NCBI RefSeq assembly: GCF_902833645.1
Contig: NZ_CADFGE010000003.1
Location: 124,001 to 188,000 of the forward strand
Reading direction: 5' to 3'
DNA: 64,000 bases
From: Paraburkholderia fungorum
Lineage (GTDB): Bacteria; Pseudomonadota; Gammaproteobacteria; Burkholderiales; Burkholderiaceae
Positions 46,595 to 56,732 of this stretch are shown here, piece after piece. The notes under the pieces are model-generated. The model worked only from the letters and a program-made list of their open reading frames with translations, did not search any database and had not been told where the DNA came from. Position numbers and translations under genes: made by a program. Within the stretch, counting starts at the first letter, position 1; each line of letters begins with the position of its first letter.

Positions 46595-46619
46595 AATGGT
46601 TCGTTGAATTAACACCATT
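46595..46619. promoter_or_regulatory. dyad AATGGT-N13-ACCATT between metR1 and metE1
   Basis: 6 bp arms around TCGTTGAATTAAC lie in the divergent control region, overlapping a possible metE1 -35 (TTGAAT, 46604-46609) with CATAAG 16 bp on. It is a candidate LysR (MetR) site. Confidence 0.45.
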
Positions 46620-46684
46620 TTACTTCATAAGACGCCTTAGCTAGCATGCCTCGATCCGCAACCTGATCGAACCAAGGCGACACG

Positions 46685-48976
46685 ATGGCAACCACACATA
46701 ATCTGGGCTTCCCCCGCATCGGCGCGAAGCGCGAACTGAAATTCGCGCTCGAGTCCTACTGGAAGGGCGAATCCTCGCTCGCCGAACTGAAAGCGCTGGG
46801 CGCCGAACTGCGCCAGCGTCATTGGGCGCACCAGGCCGACCTCGGCTTCGCCGCCGTCGGCGATTTCGCCTTCTACGACCACGTGCTGGACATGAGCTTC
46901 ATGCTGGGCAACCTGCCGGAACGCGTGCGGGGCTTCCAGGGCGATGCGCTCGACAACGCCTTCCGCGTCGCCCGCGGCCGTTCGGCCAAAGGCGCCGAAG
47001 AGCACGGCGCGTGCTGCGGCGGCGTTGCTGCCGGCGAGATGACCAAGTGGTTCGACACCAACTATCACTTCATCGTCCCCGAATTCAGCGCCGGTACCGA
47101 GTTCAAGCTCGACCCGTCTCGTCTGCTCGAACAACTGGCTGAGGCCAACGCACAAGGCGTCAAGGCCAAGCCGGTGATCGTCGGCCCGGTGACCTACCTG
47201 GCGCTGGGCAAGGCCAAGGACGACTCCGACAAGCTGGCGCTGCTGCCGCGTCTGCTGCCGGTCTACGCCGAACTGCTGGCCACGCTGGCGGCGCAAGGCG
47301 TCGAATGGGTGCAGATCGACGAACCGGTCCTCGTCACCGAACTGTCCGCCGAATGGCAACAGGCGTACGTCACCGCATACGACGCGCTGGCGAACAGCAA
47401 GGTCAAGCTGCTGCTGGCGACGTACTTCGGCCAGTTGCTCGACAACCTGCCGCTGGCCTGCAAGCTGCCGGTGCAAGGCCTGCATCTGGATGCAATCAAT
47501 GCGCGCGCTGAAGTCGCTGCCGCGATTGCACAATTGCCGCAGGACCGCGTGCTGTCGCTCGGCGTAATCAACGGCCGCAACATCTGGAAGACCGACCTCA
47601 ACGGCGTGCTCGACTGGCTCGAGCCGGTCGCGAAGCAACTGGGCGAGCGCCTCTGGATTGCACCGTCGTGCTCGCTGCTGCATGTGCCGGTGGACCTGGC
47701 AAGCGAACAGAAGCTGGATGCGGAAGTCCGCTCGTGGCTCGCCTTCGCACTGCAAAAGCTGGGCGAACTGAAGGTGCTGGCGAGCGCGCTGAACAATGGC
47801 CGCGACGCCGTCAAGGCAGAGTTGGCCGCTAACGGTGCAGCGATTGCCGCGCGCCGCGCGTCACCGCGTGTGAATAACCCGGCGGTCAAGGCTGCCCTCG
47901 CGAAGATCAGCCCGGCCCTCGGTCAGCGCAAGAACACCTACCCGGCGCGCGCCGACAGGCAGGCTGCCCTGTTGAAGCTGCCGCCCTACCCGACCACGAC
48001 CATCGGCTCGTTTCCGCAGACCGGCGCGATCCGTCATGCACGCAGCCAGTTCAGGAGCGGCGCATTGGACGAAGCCGGTTACAAGGCCGCGATGCGGGCC
48101 GAGATCGAACGCAGCGTGCGCGAGCAGGAAACGCTGGGGTTGGACGTGCTGGTGCACGGTGAAGCCGAGCGTAACGACATGGTGGAATACTTCGGCGAAC
48201 AGCTCGACGGCTATGCGTTCAGCCAGTTCGGCTGGGTGCAGTCGTATGGCTCGCGTTGCGTGAAGCCGCCTGTTCTGTTCGGCGACATCAGCCGCCCGAA
48301 GGCGATGACGGTGGAATGGATCAGGTATGCGCAGTCGCTCACCAGCAAGCCGATGAAGGGCATGCTCACGGGCCCGGTCACGATCCTGAACTGGTCGTTC
48401 GTGCGCGACGACCAGCCGCGTTCGGTGTCGTGCTACCAGTTGGCGCTGGCGATCCGCGAAGAAGTGCTCGACCTCGAAAAGGCCGGTGTACGCGTGATAC
48501 AGATCGACGAAGCAGCCCTGCGCGAAGGTCTGCCGCTGCGCAAATCGCAATGGCAGGAATACCTGAACTGGGCAGTGACGTCGTTCCGTATCGCCGCCAA
48601 TGGCGTGGATGACGAAACGCAGATCCACACGCATATGTGCTATTCGGAGTTCAACGACATCATCTCGTCGATCGCCGACATGGACGCCGACGTGATCACC
48701 ATCGAGACTTCGCGCTCGGATATGGAACTGCTGGACGCATTCGACAACTTCAACTACCCGAACGAAATCGGGCCGGGCGTGTACGACATTCACTCGCCGA
48801 ACATCCCGACCGAAGAACACATCGTTAAACTGATGAAGAAAGCCGCCGAACGCATTCCGGCGCAGCGCCTGTGGGTGAACCCGGACTGCGGCCTGAAGAC
48901 GCGCCAGTGGGAAGAGGTCATTCCGGCGCTGACCAACATGGTGGCGGCGGCGAAGAAGCTGCGCGCTTGCGTCTAA
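46685..48976 (+). CDS. metE: cobalamin-independent methionine synthase, copy 1
   Basis: The 763-residue enzyme transfers a methyl group from 5-methyl-THF triglutamate to homocysteine. It has the N-terminal barrel ([20 protein letters not shown]) and C-terminal barrel ([20 protein letters not shown]). The zinc ligands are visible as His and Cys in THMCYSEF, Glu in IETSRS and Cys in NPDCGLKTR. The usual IDEPAL strand reads [12 protein letters not shown], a Pro-to-Ala difference. The N-terminal half has a GACCGG insert-like segment. Its regulator is divergent. A two-hairpin terminator follows. Confidence 0.95.
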   Translation: MATTHNLGFPRIGAKRELKFALESYWKGESSLAELKALGAELRQRHWAHQADLGFAAVGDFAFYDHVLDMSFMLGNLPERVRGFQGDALDNAFRVARGRSAKGAEEHGACCGGVAAGEMTKWFDTNYHFIVPEFSAGTEFKLDPSRLLEQLAEANAQGVKAKPVIVGPVTYLALGKAKDDSDKLALLPRLLPVYAELLATLAAQGVEWVQIDEPVLVTELSAEWQQAYVTAYDALANSKVKLLLATYFGQLLDNLPLACKLPVQGLHLDAINARAEVAAAIAQLPQDRVLSLGVINGRNIWKTDLNGVLDWLEPVAKQLGERLWIAPSCSLLHVPVDLASEQKLDAEVRSWLAFALQKLGELKVLASALNNGRDAVKAELAANGAAIAARRASPRVNNPAVKAALAKISPALGQRKNTYPARADRQAALLKLPPYPTTTIGSFPQTGAIRHARSQFRSGALDEAGYKAAMRAEIERSVREQETLGLDVLVHGEAERNDMVEYFGEQLDGYAFSQFGWVQSYGSRCVKPPVLFGDISRPKAMTVEWIRYAQSLTSKPMKGMLTGPVTILNWSFVRDDQPRSVSCYQLALAIREEVLDLEKAGVRVIQIDEAALREGLPLRKSQWQEYLNWAVTSFRIAANGVDDETQIHTHMCYSEFNDIISSIADMDADVITIETSRSDMELLDAFDNFNYPNEIGPGVYDIHSPNIPTEEHIVKLMKKAAERIPAQRLWVNPDCGLKTRQWEEVIPALTNMVAAAKKLRACV

Positions 48977-49048
48977 CGCGCGTGCGCGGTCCGCTCCGTG
49001 CGAGTCGCGCTTGCCGCGCTTAACGCGTGAAACAACTGGCCGGCGCCG

Positions 49049-49066
49049 CAACCGGCAAGCCGGTTG
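49049..49066 (+). terminator. first hairpin after metE1
   Basis: CAACCGGC and GCCGGTTG form an 8 bp stem with a 2 nt loop about 73 nt after the metE1 stop. Confidence 0.5.
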
Positions 49067-49069
49067 TGT

Positions 49070-49101
49070 GAAAGATAGCCACCTCCTGGTGGCCATCTTT
49101 C
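49070..49101. terminator. bidirectional hairpin between metE1 and cobF
   Basis: A 14 bp stem with one mismatch (GAAAGATAGCCACC with GGTGGCCATCTTTC) and TCCT loop overlaps the cobF stop codon, between the two converging genes. Confidence 0.65.
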
Positions 49102-49864
49102 ATTTGCTGTCGCGCTTACGCAGCAGATACGTGTCCATGATCCAGCCATGGGCGCGCCGAGCCTCCGCCCTGACGCGCTCAATTTCGTCCATCACGTCGC
49201 GCAGCTTTCCCGCAATGAGAATTTCGTCGGGCGTGCCCACGTACGCTCCCCAGTAGATGTCCAGGTCTTCATCCACGAGATGCCGGTAGGCATTCTGCGA
49301 GTCCAGCATCACGACGACACTGTCGACATTCGCGGGGAAGCCTTCGGCGAGCGCGCGGCCGTTGGTGATTGCGATCGACCGGCCAATCAGGTTCAGCGGG
49401 ACCTTATGCCGTGCGGCCAGCGCCTGGACGCTGCTGATCCCGGGAATCACGTCATAGTCGAACGCGTGCCGCCCCTCTTGCGCAATGGCCTCGATGATGC
49501 GGATCGTACTGTCGTAGAGCGATGGGTCGCCCCACACCAGGAAAGCGCCGACTTCGCCGTCGCGCAGTTCGTCTGCAATCAGGGCTTCGAACAGGCGTTG
49601 CTTGTCGCGGTTCAGCTCGTCGACTGTCGATCGGTAATCGGTGTCGTCGCGTCTGCGTTCAGGGCTGGTGGCCTCGACGATCCGATAAGCGTCGCCGTCG
49701 ATAAATCGCTCGATGATCTGCTTGCGCAGCGCAACGAGTTTCTCCTTCGCGACGCCTTTATCCATCACGAAGAATACGTCGACCCGATTGAGCGCGTTGA
49801 TCGCCTGAACGGTCATGTAGTCAGGATCCCCTGCTCCAATTCCGATGATCAGGATTTTTTTCAT
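49100..49864 (-). CDS. cobF: precorrin-6A synthase (deacetylating), CobF
   Basis: The 254-residue SAM-dependent tetrapyrrole methylase has IIGIGAGDPDYMTVQAINAL, FFVMDKGVAKEKLV, GAFLVWGDPSLYDSTIRIIE, YDVIPGISSVQALAARHKVP and IYWGAYVGTPDEILIAGKL, all characteristic of CobF. It converts precorrin-5 to precorrin-6A with loss of acetate in the aerobic cobalamin pathway. ATG 49864 has AGGAG upstream (GTG 49867 is also possible). It is isolated from other cob genes and lies between two metE modules. Confidence 0.93.
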   Translation of the reverse strand: MKKILIIGIGAGDPDYMTVQAINALNRVDVFFVMDKGVAKEKLVALRKQIIERFIDGDAYRIVEATSPERRRDDTDYRSTVDELNRDKQRLFEALIADELRDGEVGAFLVWGDPSLYDSTIRIIEAIAQEGRHAFDYDVIPGISSVQALAARHKVPLNLIGRSIAITNGRALAEGFPANVDSVVVMLDSQNAYRHLVDEDLDIYWGAYVGTPDEILIAGKLRDVMDEIERVRAEARRAHGWIMDTYLLRKRDSK

Positions 49865-49952
49865 CACTTCAACTCCTGGCTAAAGCGGCGGAAGTCTCGG
49901 TCGAGCACACCCGCGGCTGATGTCAATTGATGCTGGACGCGCCTGCAAGCGC

Positions 49953-50876
49953 TCACGGATTGCCGGATATCAGCTCAATGCTGTCCAGTTGGGCCGCGCA
50001 GATATCCCGGACGATCCTCACGAAATCGTCGAAGTACGGCCGCCCCGCGATTGCCTTGGGTGCGACGGCATAGAGTTCGCTCCACAGTCCACCGGCGCCG
50101 ACGCGCTTCGCGAGCACGTAGTCGTGGTCGACGTAATTCTTCACGCCCCAGTTCGGCAGCGCCGCAATGCCACGGCGGCTCGCCACGAGTTGCATGATCG
50201 CGATGGTCAATTCCGCGGTGCGCCGTTCGAGCTTGATCCCGGCCGGCTCCAGAATTTCGCGAATCAGATCGATACGCGATTCCGGCACGGGATAGGTGAT
50301 CAGCGTCTCGCCTTGCAGGTCGTCGGGACCGACGCGCCGCTTGTTGCGCAACCGGTGTTCATTGGCGATCACGACCTGTATCTCGAACCGGAACAGCGGC
50401 GCAACGTGCAGATTGCGCCGCGTGGCGGGCTTCGAGCCGATCACCACGTCTGCCTTGCCCTCGTTCAGCAGTTTCATCGGGTCGGCATGGAACCCGGCGA
50501 CCAGGTCGACTTCGACCTCCGGCCAGCGCCGGCGAAATTCATCCATGACCGGCATCAGCCAGTCAAAGCAGGTGTGGCATTCCAGCACGATTCGAAGCTC
50601 GCCGCGCACGTCGCCCTTCAGGCGAACCAGATCGCGCTCGGCGGTGGCCACCGCGGCCACCGTATCCCGGGCCAGCGCAAGCAGCCGCTCGCCGGCGGCC
50701 GTAAAACGCAGTCCGTGCCGGGTGCGTTCGAACAGCGACACCTCGTAGTGAGCCTCCATATCGCGGATCTGATGCGACAGCGCGGACTGGCTGAGATTGA
50801 CCCGCTCGGCAGCGCTCACCAGCTTGTCGGATTCGGCGATGGCAATGAGCGAACGCAGATGACGCAGTTCAAGCAT
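49953..50876 (-). CDS. metR: LysR-family activator MetR-like (paralogue 2)
   Basis: The 307-residue regulator has the LysR helix-turn-helix (LVSAAERVNLSQSALSHQIR) and MetR signature blocks ELRIVLECHTCFDWLMPVMD, TLITYPVPESRIDLIREILE and QLVASRRGIAALPNWGVKNY. It is closer to enteric MetR than paralogue 1. It is divergent from metE2 across a region with an exact MetR box. Start 50876 begins MLELRHLRSL, the family N-terminus. Confidence 0.92.
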   Translation of the reverse strand: MLELRHLRSLIAIAESDKLVSAAERVNLSQSALSHQIRDMEAHYEVSLFERTRHGLRFTAAGERLLALARDTVAAVATAERDLVRLKGDVRGELRIVLECHTCFDWLMPVMDEFRRRWPEVEVDLVAGFHADPMKLLNEGKADVVIGSKPATRRNLHVAPLFRFEIQVVIANEHRLRNKRRVGPDDLQGETLITYPVPESRIDLIREILEPAGIKLERRTAELTIAIMQLVASRRGIAALPNWGVKNYVDHDYVLAKRVGAGGLWSELYAVAPKAIAGRPYFDDFVRIVRDICAAQLDSIELISGNP

Positions 50877-50926
50877 GGCACCGCCCGCGCCGGCCATGAC
50901 AGTACAGAAAACAAGAGAAAAACCTG

Positions 50927-50945
50927 ATATGAATGTGGTTCATAT
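50927..50945. promoter_or_regulatory. MetR box (ATATGAA-TGTGG-TTCATAT)
   Basis: A 7 bp perfect inverted repeat contains TGAA-N5-TTCA, the consensus MetR site, 75 bp before the metE2 start. A second partial site (TGATGAATCA, 50967-50976) lies downstream. Activation of metE2 and autoregulation of metR2 are expected. Confidence 0.85.
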
Positions 50946-51019
50946 GATGATGAAAACATGTCGCTTGATGAATCATAGCGTGACTTGCACACTACGCGGC
51001 ATTCACTCAAGGATTCCGC

Positions 51020-53308
51020 ATGGCCCGCACTCACATATCCGGTTTTCCGCGCATCGGCGCACATCGCGAACTCAAGTTCGCCCAGGAATCTTTCTGGCGC
51101 GGAGAATCCGACGACGCCTATCTGCGTGAGGTCGGAAAAGCGTTGCGCGCGCGTCACTGGGAATTGCAGCGCGCCGCCGGGCTGGATTTCGTCGCGGCCG
51201 GCGATTTCGCATGGTACGACCCGATGCTGAACCTGACCGCCCTGCTCGGTGCGGTGCCGGAGCGCTTCGGCTTCGAGCCGAAGACCCTGTCGCTCGCCCA
51301 GTATCACGAACTGGCGCGGGGCAACAAGGCGCAGCCGGCCATGGAAATGACCAAGTGGTTCGATACCAACTACCACTACCTGGTGCCGGAACTCGGTCCC
51401 GACACGACATTCGACGGCGGCGTCGACTGGCTGTTCGAGGAAATCGACGAGGCACTTGCGCTAGATCTCGCGGTCAAGCCGGTGTTGATCGGACCCATCA
51501 CCTATCTGTGGCTGGCCAAAAGCCGCGTGGCGGGCTTTGACCGCCTGTCGCTGCTGCCTCGGCTGGTCATCCGCTACCTGCGTATTCTCGACACGCTGAA
51601 AGCGCGAGGTATCGAGTGGGTTCAACTCGACGAACCCGCGCTCTGTGTCGATCTCGAAGCGGACTGGCTCGAAGCGTTTTCCGCCGTGTACAACGTGCTG
51701 GGCGACTCGGGCGTCAAGGTGCTGCTGGCGACCTATTTCGACACCGCCGCCGGGCACGCGCCAACCGTCGCCAAGCTGCCCGTGAATGGTGTGCATATCG
51801 ATCTGGTCAAGGCGCCGCAGCAACTGGAGGCCTGGTGCTCGGCGCTGCCGGCGGACAAGGTCCTGTCGGTCGGTGTTATCGACGGACGCAACATCTGGCG
51901 CGCCGATCTGGCTGCCATTGCCGCTTCGCTCAAGAGCCTTTACGCGCAACGCGGCGAACGTCTGTGGATCGCGCCGTCCTGCTCGCTGGCCCACGTGCCG
52001 GTCACGCTCGCGTCCGAAAAGAAACTCGATGCCGAACTCAAATCGTGGCTTGCCTTCGCGACTGAAAAACTCGATGAGCTCAGCACGATTGCACTGGCGC
52101 TGCGCCACCTGGGCGCCGGGCTGCCGGCAGCGGCCCAGGCGGCGCTCGCCGCAGCGACCACCGCACTCGAGTCGCGCCGCCACTCCGGAGCGGTATTCAA
52201 TGTGCTGGTTCAGCGGCGCGTCGCCGCTATCGCCGAGACCATGGCCAGCCGCAAGAGCCCGTTCGCCGAGCGTAGCCGTGTGCAGCGCCACTCGCTCAAA
52301 CTGCCGCTCCTGCCCACCACGACAATCGGTTCGTTTCCGCAAACGCCGGCGATCCGGCAAGCGCGCGCCGCCTATCGCCGCGGCGAAATGCGCGCGCTTG
52401 AGTATCTCGAACGTATGCGGGCCGAAACGGCGACCGTCGTGCGGCGACAGGAAGAACTCGGGCTCGACGTGCTGGTGCACGGCGAAGTCGAACGCAACGA
52501 CATGGTCGAATTCTTTGCGGACAAGCTCTGGGGCTATGCGCTCACCGAAAACGGATGGATCCAGAACTACGGCTCGCAATGCGTCAAGCCGCCGATCATT
52601 TACGGCGACATCTACCGGCCCGAGCCGATGATCGTGGACGCAGCCTGCCATGCGCAGTCGTTGACCGACCGCCTGGTGAAAGGCGTACTGACCGGACCGG
52701 TCACCATGCTCGAATGGTCGTTTGTTCGTGACGACCAGCCGCGTTCGACCACGGCGCTCCAATTGGCGCTCGTCATTCGCGACGAAGTTATGGACCTCGA
52801 AAAGGCCGGCATCCGCATCATTCAGATCGATGAGCCCGCCTTTCGCGAGGGCTTGCCGCTGCGTAAGGCGGACTGGTCAGACTACCTCGACTGGGCGACC
52901 CGGGCCTTCAGGATTTCGGCGGGCGGCGTTTCCGACGCCACGCAGATCCACACCCATATGTGCTATTCGGAATTCAACGACATCCTGCCGTCGATCGCCG
53001 CGCTGGATGCGGACGTGATCACGATCGAGACATCGCGCTCTTCGACGGAGCTGCTCGACGGCTTCGGCGAGTTCGCCTATCCCAACGGAATCGGACCCGG
53101 CGTATACGACACCCATTCGTCGCGCGTGCCGAGTGCCGAAGCCATGCAGCGCCTGCTCGAACGCGCCTGCGAGGTCATCCCCGCCGACCGTTTGTGGGTC
53201 AACCCCGACTGCGGCCTGAAAACCCGGGGCTGGCCGGAGACGGAAGCCGCCTTGTCCAATATGGTACTGGCGGCGAGGACACAGCGGCAAAGGCTTGCAG
53301 TCCAGTAA
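51020..53308 (+). CDS. metE: cobalamin-independent methionine synthase, copy 2
   Basis: The 762-residue enzyme is full length, with [40 protein letters not shown], the canonical [15 protein letters not shown], and zinc ligands in [14 protein letters not shown] and NPDCGLKTR. It diverges from metE1 throughout the N-terminal barrel and lacks the GACCGG segment, so it is not a recent tandem duplication. The second MetR and its box lie upstream. It is followed within about 80 bp by the riboswitch leader of btuB. Confidence 0.95.
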   Translation: MARTHISGFPRIGAHRELKFAQESFWRGESDDAYLREVGKALRARHWELQRAAGLDFVAAGDFAWYDPMLNLTALLGAVPERFGFEPKTLSLAQYHELARGNKAQPAMEMTKWFDTNYHYLVPELGPDTTFDGGVDWLFEEIDEALALDLAVKPVLIGPITYLWLAKSRVAGFDRLSLLPRLVIRYLRILDTLKARGIEWVQLDEPALCVDLEADWLEAFSAVYNVLGDSGVKVLLATYFDTAAGHAPTVAKLPVNGVHIDLVKAPQQLEAWCSALPADKVLSVGVIDGRNIWRADLAAIAASLKSLYAQRGERLWIAPSCSLAHVPVTLASEKKLDAELKSWLAFATEKLDELSTIALALRHLGAGLPAAAQAALAAATTALESRRHSGAVFNVLVQRRVAAIAETMASRKSPFAERSRVQRHSLKLPLLPTTTIGSFPQTPAIRQARAAYRRGEMRALEYLERMRAETATVVRRQEELGLDVLVHGEVERNDMVEFFADKLWGYALTENGWIQNYGSQCVKPPIIYGDIYRPEPMIVDAACHAQSLTDRLVKGVLTGPVTMLEWSFVRDDQPRSTTALQLALVIRDEVMDLEKAGIRIIQIDEPAFREGLPLRKADWSDYLDWATRAFRISAGGVSDATQIHTHMCYSEFNDILPSIAALDADVITIETSRSSTELLDGFGEFAYPNGIGPGVYDTHSSRVPSAEAMQRLLERACEVIPADRLWVNPDCGLKTRGWPETEAALSNMVLAARTQRQRLAVQ

Positions 53309-53354
53309 GCCAGACGTAATAACAACAGGAAACGTACCGCCAACGTCGTAGAGA

Positions 53355-53384
53355 TTGACGGCAACCACTACGCATCGGTACGCT
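53355..53384 (+). promoter_or_regulatory. candidate promoter of the riboswitch-btuB transcript
   Basis: TTGACG (53355-53360) and TACGCT (53379-53384) are spaced 18 bp and end just before the riboswitch, so its RNA would begin near 53391. Confidence 0.45.
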
Positions 53385-53389
53385 TCGCG

Positions 53390-53566
53390 CTGATGGTTCC
53401 CGTTACCGGGATCAAAGGGAACGCAGTACGAGCAGCCATGCTCCGAATCTGCGGCTGCCCCCGCAACTGTAAGCGGCGAGTCCGTGCCATTCATGACCAC
53501 TGGAGCAGAGCACCGGGAAGGTCGGCACGTGACATTGACCCGTGAGCCAGGAGACCTGCCATCGAA
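53390..53566 (+). promoter_or_regulatory. cobalamin riboswitch
   Basis: Conserved blocks occur in order: AAAGGGAACGCAGT, AGCCATGCTCC, GCTGCCCCCGCAACTGTAAG (near 53456), GACCACTGG, GGGAAGGTCGGCAC, and the B12 box AGCCAGGAGACCTGCC (53545-53560). GATGG at 53392-53396 pairs with CCATC at 53559-53563 as the closing stem. It controls the downstream receptor, which should be shut down when adenosylcobalamin is abundant. Confidence 0.95.
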
Positions 53567-53927
53567 CCGAGGTCTGCGCAGCCGCACCGGGCGGGGTGTC
53601 CCGATGTGCAAGCACCGCTCTTGAGCGGTCGCCCGCTGCAACGACAGCCCAAGCCTCAGGATCTGTCATGTTCACTGCTGTTCAATCCGGTTCCCTAAAG
53701 GGGGAGCCTCGCGCCGGCGCGTCGTCGCCATGGATAGCGCTTTCGCCGCCTTCAGGATTGCCGCCTGGCCTGGCTCGTTCGTCCCCTGTCGCCTGAAGCG
53801 CTACGACGAACTGGAAGCCTGTTGCGCCACACATTAAATCTTTGAGCGCGGCTAAACGGCCCGCTGGCCCCTTGGTCCTCCAGCTCGCCACCCATATAGA
53901 AATCAGCAAGAACGAGCCCATCTCATC
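53567..53927 (+). other. long leader between riboswitch and btuB
   Basis: About 360 nt separate the aptamer from the btuB ATG, which is long for a simple expression platform. A frame 53542-53796 starting within the B12 box shows no coding character. I see no strong intrinsic terminator. Confidence 0.45.
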
Positions 53928-55859
53928 ATGAAGTTCCGTCGACTCATCATCACCTCCGCCCTGACCGTCTCCGCATGGCAGGTTGCACAGGCCGCGGACG
54001 ACACGCCGTTGCAGCAGACGGAGCAGACGCCGGCTGAAACCACGCTGCCGAATATTCTCGTCAGCGGCGACACGCAACATCTGCCGCAATCGTTCGACCA
54101 ACGCTTCGCCACCACTCAGGTTCTGACGCGCGCCGATCTCGATCGTCTTACGCCCGCCGACCCGAGTATCACGCAGGCCCTCGCCACGCTGCCCGGCGTC
54201 ACCATTTCGCAAACCGGCGGACCCGGTTCTTCCGCCGCGGTCAGTATCCGCGGTTCGTCGGCCAGTCAGGTCGCGGTGTTTATCGACGGCATCCGGGTCG
54301 GTTCCTCGACCACCGGGCAAGCTGCGTGGGCCGATCTGCCGACCTCCGCGTTCGACCGCGTCGAGGTGATCTCGGGGCCGGCGGCCGCCTCGTTCGGCGC
54401 GGACGCGATGGGCGGCGTCATACAGTTGTTCACCAACCATGCATCCAATCAGCCGAATCGGACCACCGTTTCGGTAGGCGGCGGTTCGAACAAGACCTTC
54501 GATACACAGATCCGCACGTCCGGCAGTATCCCGTCCACGGGTCCGCTTTCGGCACTCTCCGGACTGACCTACTCGCTCGGCCTGCACGACTACAACACCG
54601 CCGGGATCGATGCGACCCAGCCGTACGCCTACGGTCACGAGGACGGCCGCAATCCGTACCATGCGCAGGACGTGGACGCGCGACTCGGTTACGCGCACGA
54701 CAACTGGTCGCTCTCCGCGTTCGCTCTGTATCACAAGTCCGATCTGTCGTACGACAATGCCGGCGGCGCCGACCGGCAGCTCGATCATCAACTGACGACG
54801 GGCCTCGCATTTCATCTGGACGTGACGCCGACCACCCAGTTCGACCAGTCGGTGGGTTATGCGACGGACCGCCAGTTCGTCTACGCGAACAACCCAGGCA
54901 TTCCGTCCGATGAGTTCGATTCGACGCGTTTGAGCACCACGACCTCGCTAACGCATCAGGAGCGCGGGCTGACGCTGTTCGGTCTGCCGCTGTCCGGAGA
55001 ATCAAAAGTTGCGTACGATTTCAGCCGTGAGCTGGCGTTCATGCCGGTGGATGTGCCTCAAGGCTTGCCGGCCCGCAACGATTCGTCTTTCTCGCTCCAT
55101 CAGTCGGCCACGCTCGGCGCGCTGACGGTGTTCCTCGCGGGTCGCCACGACGTTGTCCAGGGTGTGTCGGTCAATACCGGCAATGTCGCCGTGGCCTATG
55201 CGATCACGCCGGTTTATACGGCGCGCCTCTCGTATGGCAATGCTTTCCGCCTGCCGACGTTTAACGATCTGTACTATCCGGGCTATTCGAACCCGAATCT
55301 GTTGCCCGAGCGCAGCGATACGGTGGAGGCAGCGCTGGACGCGTCGACCTCGATCGGCACCTTCACGGCCGCCGTTTATGACACCCGGGTTCATGACCTG
55401 ATCTCGTTCAACCCCGCGCTCAGTATGCCCGTGAACATCGGGCGGGCGCACATCCAGGGCATCGATCTGTCCTACAAGGGCACTATCGGCAAATCGACGC
55501 CGGTTAGCGTTGCGGTCGGCATAATGAATCCGCAGGACGTCACGGATCAGACGTGGCTCCCCCGCCGTCCGCGCCAAACTATCAGCCTGAGCGTGGATCA
55601 CATGTGGGACGAATTCCACCTGCACGCGCTCAGCACCGGCGTCTCGCTGCTTTATGGCGGCTCGACCTTCGACGACCAGTACAACACGACCTATCTGCCG
55701 TCGTACACGCGAGTCGATCTGCGCGCCGCGTACAGGATCAATTCGCACCTCACCGTCTCCGCCAACCTGTCGAACCTGTTTAACCGGCAGTACGTCACCG
55801 CATACGGTTACAACTCGCTCGGCCGCACGGCATTCGGCAAGGTGGCGTATACGTTCTAG
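53928..55859 (+). CDS. btuB: BtuB-type TonB-dependent cobalamin receptor
   Basis: The 643-residue outer-membrane receptor has a signal peptide (cleavage about AQA-ADD), a TonB box region TLPNILVSGD and a plug domain (VLTRADLDRLTPADPSITQA, LPGVTISQTGGPGSSAAVSI RG-type repeats). A 22-strand barrel follows, ending in a C-terminal Phe (AFGKVAYTF). The RLSYGNAFRLPTFNDLYYPG and SNPNLLPERSDTVEAALD blocks are typical of BtuB. The upstream cobalamin riboswitch supports vitamin B12 import as its function. Confidence 0.93.
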   Translation: MKFRRLIITSALTVSAWQVAQAADDTPLQQTEQTPAETTLPNILVSGDTQHLPQSFDQRFATTQVLTRADLDRLTPADPSITQALATLPGVTISQTGGPGSSAAVSIRGSSASQVAVFIDGIRVGSSTTGQAAWADLPTSAFDRVEVISGPAAASFGADAMGGVIQLFTNHASNQPNRTTVSVGGGSNKTFDTQIRTSGSIPSTGPLSALSGLTYSLGLHDYNTAGIDATQPYAYGHEDGRNPYHAQDVDARLGYAHDNWSLSAFALYHKSDLSYDNAGGADRQLDHQLTTGLAFHLDVTPTTQFDQSVGYATDRQFVYANNPGIPSDEFDSTRLSTTTSLTHQERGLTLFGLPLSGESKVAYDFSRELAFMPVDVPQGLPARNDSSFSLHQSATLGALTVFLAGRHDVVQGVSVNTGNVAVAYAITPVYTARLSYGNAFRLPTFNDLYYPGYSNPNLLPERSDTVEAALDASTSIGTFTAAVYDTRVHDLISFNPALSMPVNIGRAHIQGIDLSYKGTIGKSTPVSVAVGIMNPQDVTDQTWLPRRPRQTISLSVDHMWDEFHLHALSTGVSLLYGGSTFDDQYNTTYLPSYTRVDLRAAYRINSHLTVSANLSNLFNRQYVTAYGYNSLGRTAFGKVAYTF

Positions 55860-55882
55860 GCGGAACCAGGCTCACGCTTTCT

Positions 55883-55910
55883 GTCGTCGGGTGACAACTC
55901 TCCCGACGAC
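55883..55910. terminator. hairpin between btuB and lpxA
   Basis: GTCGTCGGG and CCCGACGAC form a perfect 9 bp stem with a 10 nt loop between two converging genes. Confidence 0.6.
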
Positions 55911-55937
55911 GTAGCCTGCGTATTGCCGCACAGAACC

Positions 55938-56732
55938 TTATCTAATCAAACCGCGAGTCGAGCGAGTCAGAAACTCGTAAAACGGTTGGACTTCGGCGTG
56001 AGCGGAGGCGATCTCCGCGATCTCCGGCTTCGCTTCATCAAGCGTCTTGCCACTCCGGTACAGCAGCTTGTAGGCCTGTCGAATGGCCTGTATTGCCTCT
56101 TTGCTGAACCCCCGGCGCTGCAACCCCGTGGTGTTCACACCAACCGGCGAAGCGTGATTGCCCTGGGCAATCACGAACGGCGGTACGTCCTGGGCGATGC
56201 CCGAACAGCCCCCCACCATGACGTGCGCGCCGATGACGCAGAACTGATGAACCGCAACCATCCCGCCAATAATTACGTAGTCGTCCAGAATTACATGACC
56301 GCCTAGCGTTGCATTGTTTGCCAGAATGCAATGGTTGCTCACGATGCAATCGTGGGCAACATGAGCGTTGACCATCAGAAGATTGTCGTTTCCAACCCGG
56401 GTAACGCCGCCGCCCTGGACCGTGCCGCGATGGATCGTGACGCTCTCCCGGATTCTGTTCCGATCGCCTATTTCCACCAGCGTCGGCTCGCCGGCGTACT
56501 TCAGGTCCTGGTTGTCCTCTCCAATCGTGGCGAACGGGTAGACGGTGTTGTCCCGGCCAATGCGGGTATGGCCGCTTACGACAACGTGCGACTTCAGTAC
56601 GGTGCCTTCACCAATCTCGACATCGCCGCCGACGCAGCAATAAGGACCAATGCGAACGCCGGCACCAATCACAGCGCCCTCTTCAATCACCGCGGTCGGA
56701 TGGATGACAGCCGTTTTATCGATCACAAACAT
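55938..56732 (-). CDS. lpxA: UDP-N-acetylglucosamine O-acyltransferase (LpxA paralogue)
   Basis: The 264-residue protein is a left-handed beta-helix with hexapeptide repeats ([20 protein letters not shown] and onward). Its LpxA core includes [30 protein letters not shown] with likely catalytic His127, and [20 protein letters not shown]. LpxA makes the first acyl transfer of lipid A synthesis. The housekeeping gene normally lies in lpxD-fabZ-lpxA-lpxB; this one stands alone, so it is probably an extra copy. AGAGG lies close to the ATG. Confidence 0.9.
   Translation of the reverse strand: MFVIDKTAVIHPTAVIEEGAVIGAGVRIGPYCCVGGDVEIGEGTVLKSHVVVSGHTRIGRDNTVYPFATIGEDNQDLKYAGEPTLVEIGDRNRIRESVTIHRGTVQGGGVTRVGNDNLLMVNAHVAHDCIVSNHCILANNATLGGHVILDDYVIIGGMVAVHQFCVIGAHVMVGGCSGIAQDVPPFVIAQGNHASPVGVNTTGLQRRGFSKEAIQAIRQAYKLLYRSGKTLDEAKPEIAEIASAHAEVQPFYEFLTRSTRGLIR

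Noticed and set aside
46637..49096. Long minus-strand frames (372 and 411 codons) antisense to metE1
   Set aside because: Low-complexity Arg/Gln/Val composition and complete overlap with a well supported enzyme.
51461..52762. 433-codon minus-strand frame antisense to metE2
   Set aside because: Same shadow pattern; no recognisable domain.
53390..53566. Reading the riboswitch as control of metE2
   Set aside because: It lies downstream of metE2 on the same strand and upstream of btuB, so it acts on btuB.
53542..53796. 84-codon frame starting in the riboswitch
   Set aside because: It begins inside the conserved B12 box, so its start is explained by RNA constraint, and the peptide has no natural pattern.
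53682..54815. 377-codon minus-strand frame over the btuB start
   Set aside because: Antisense to a receptor with a signal peptide and riboswitch; composition is shadow-like.
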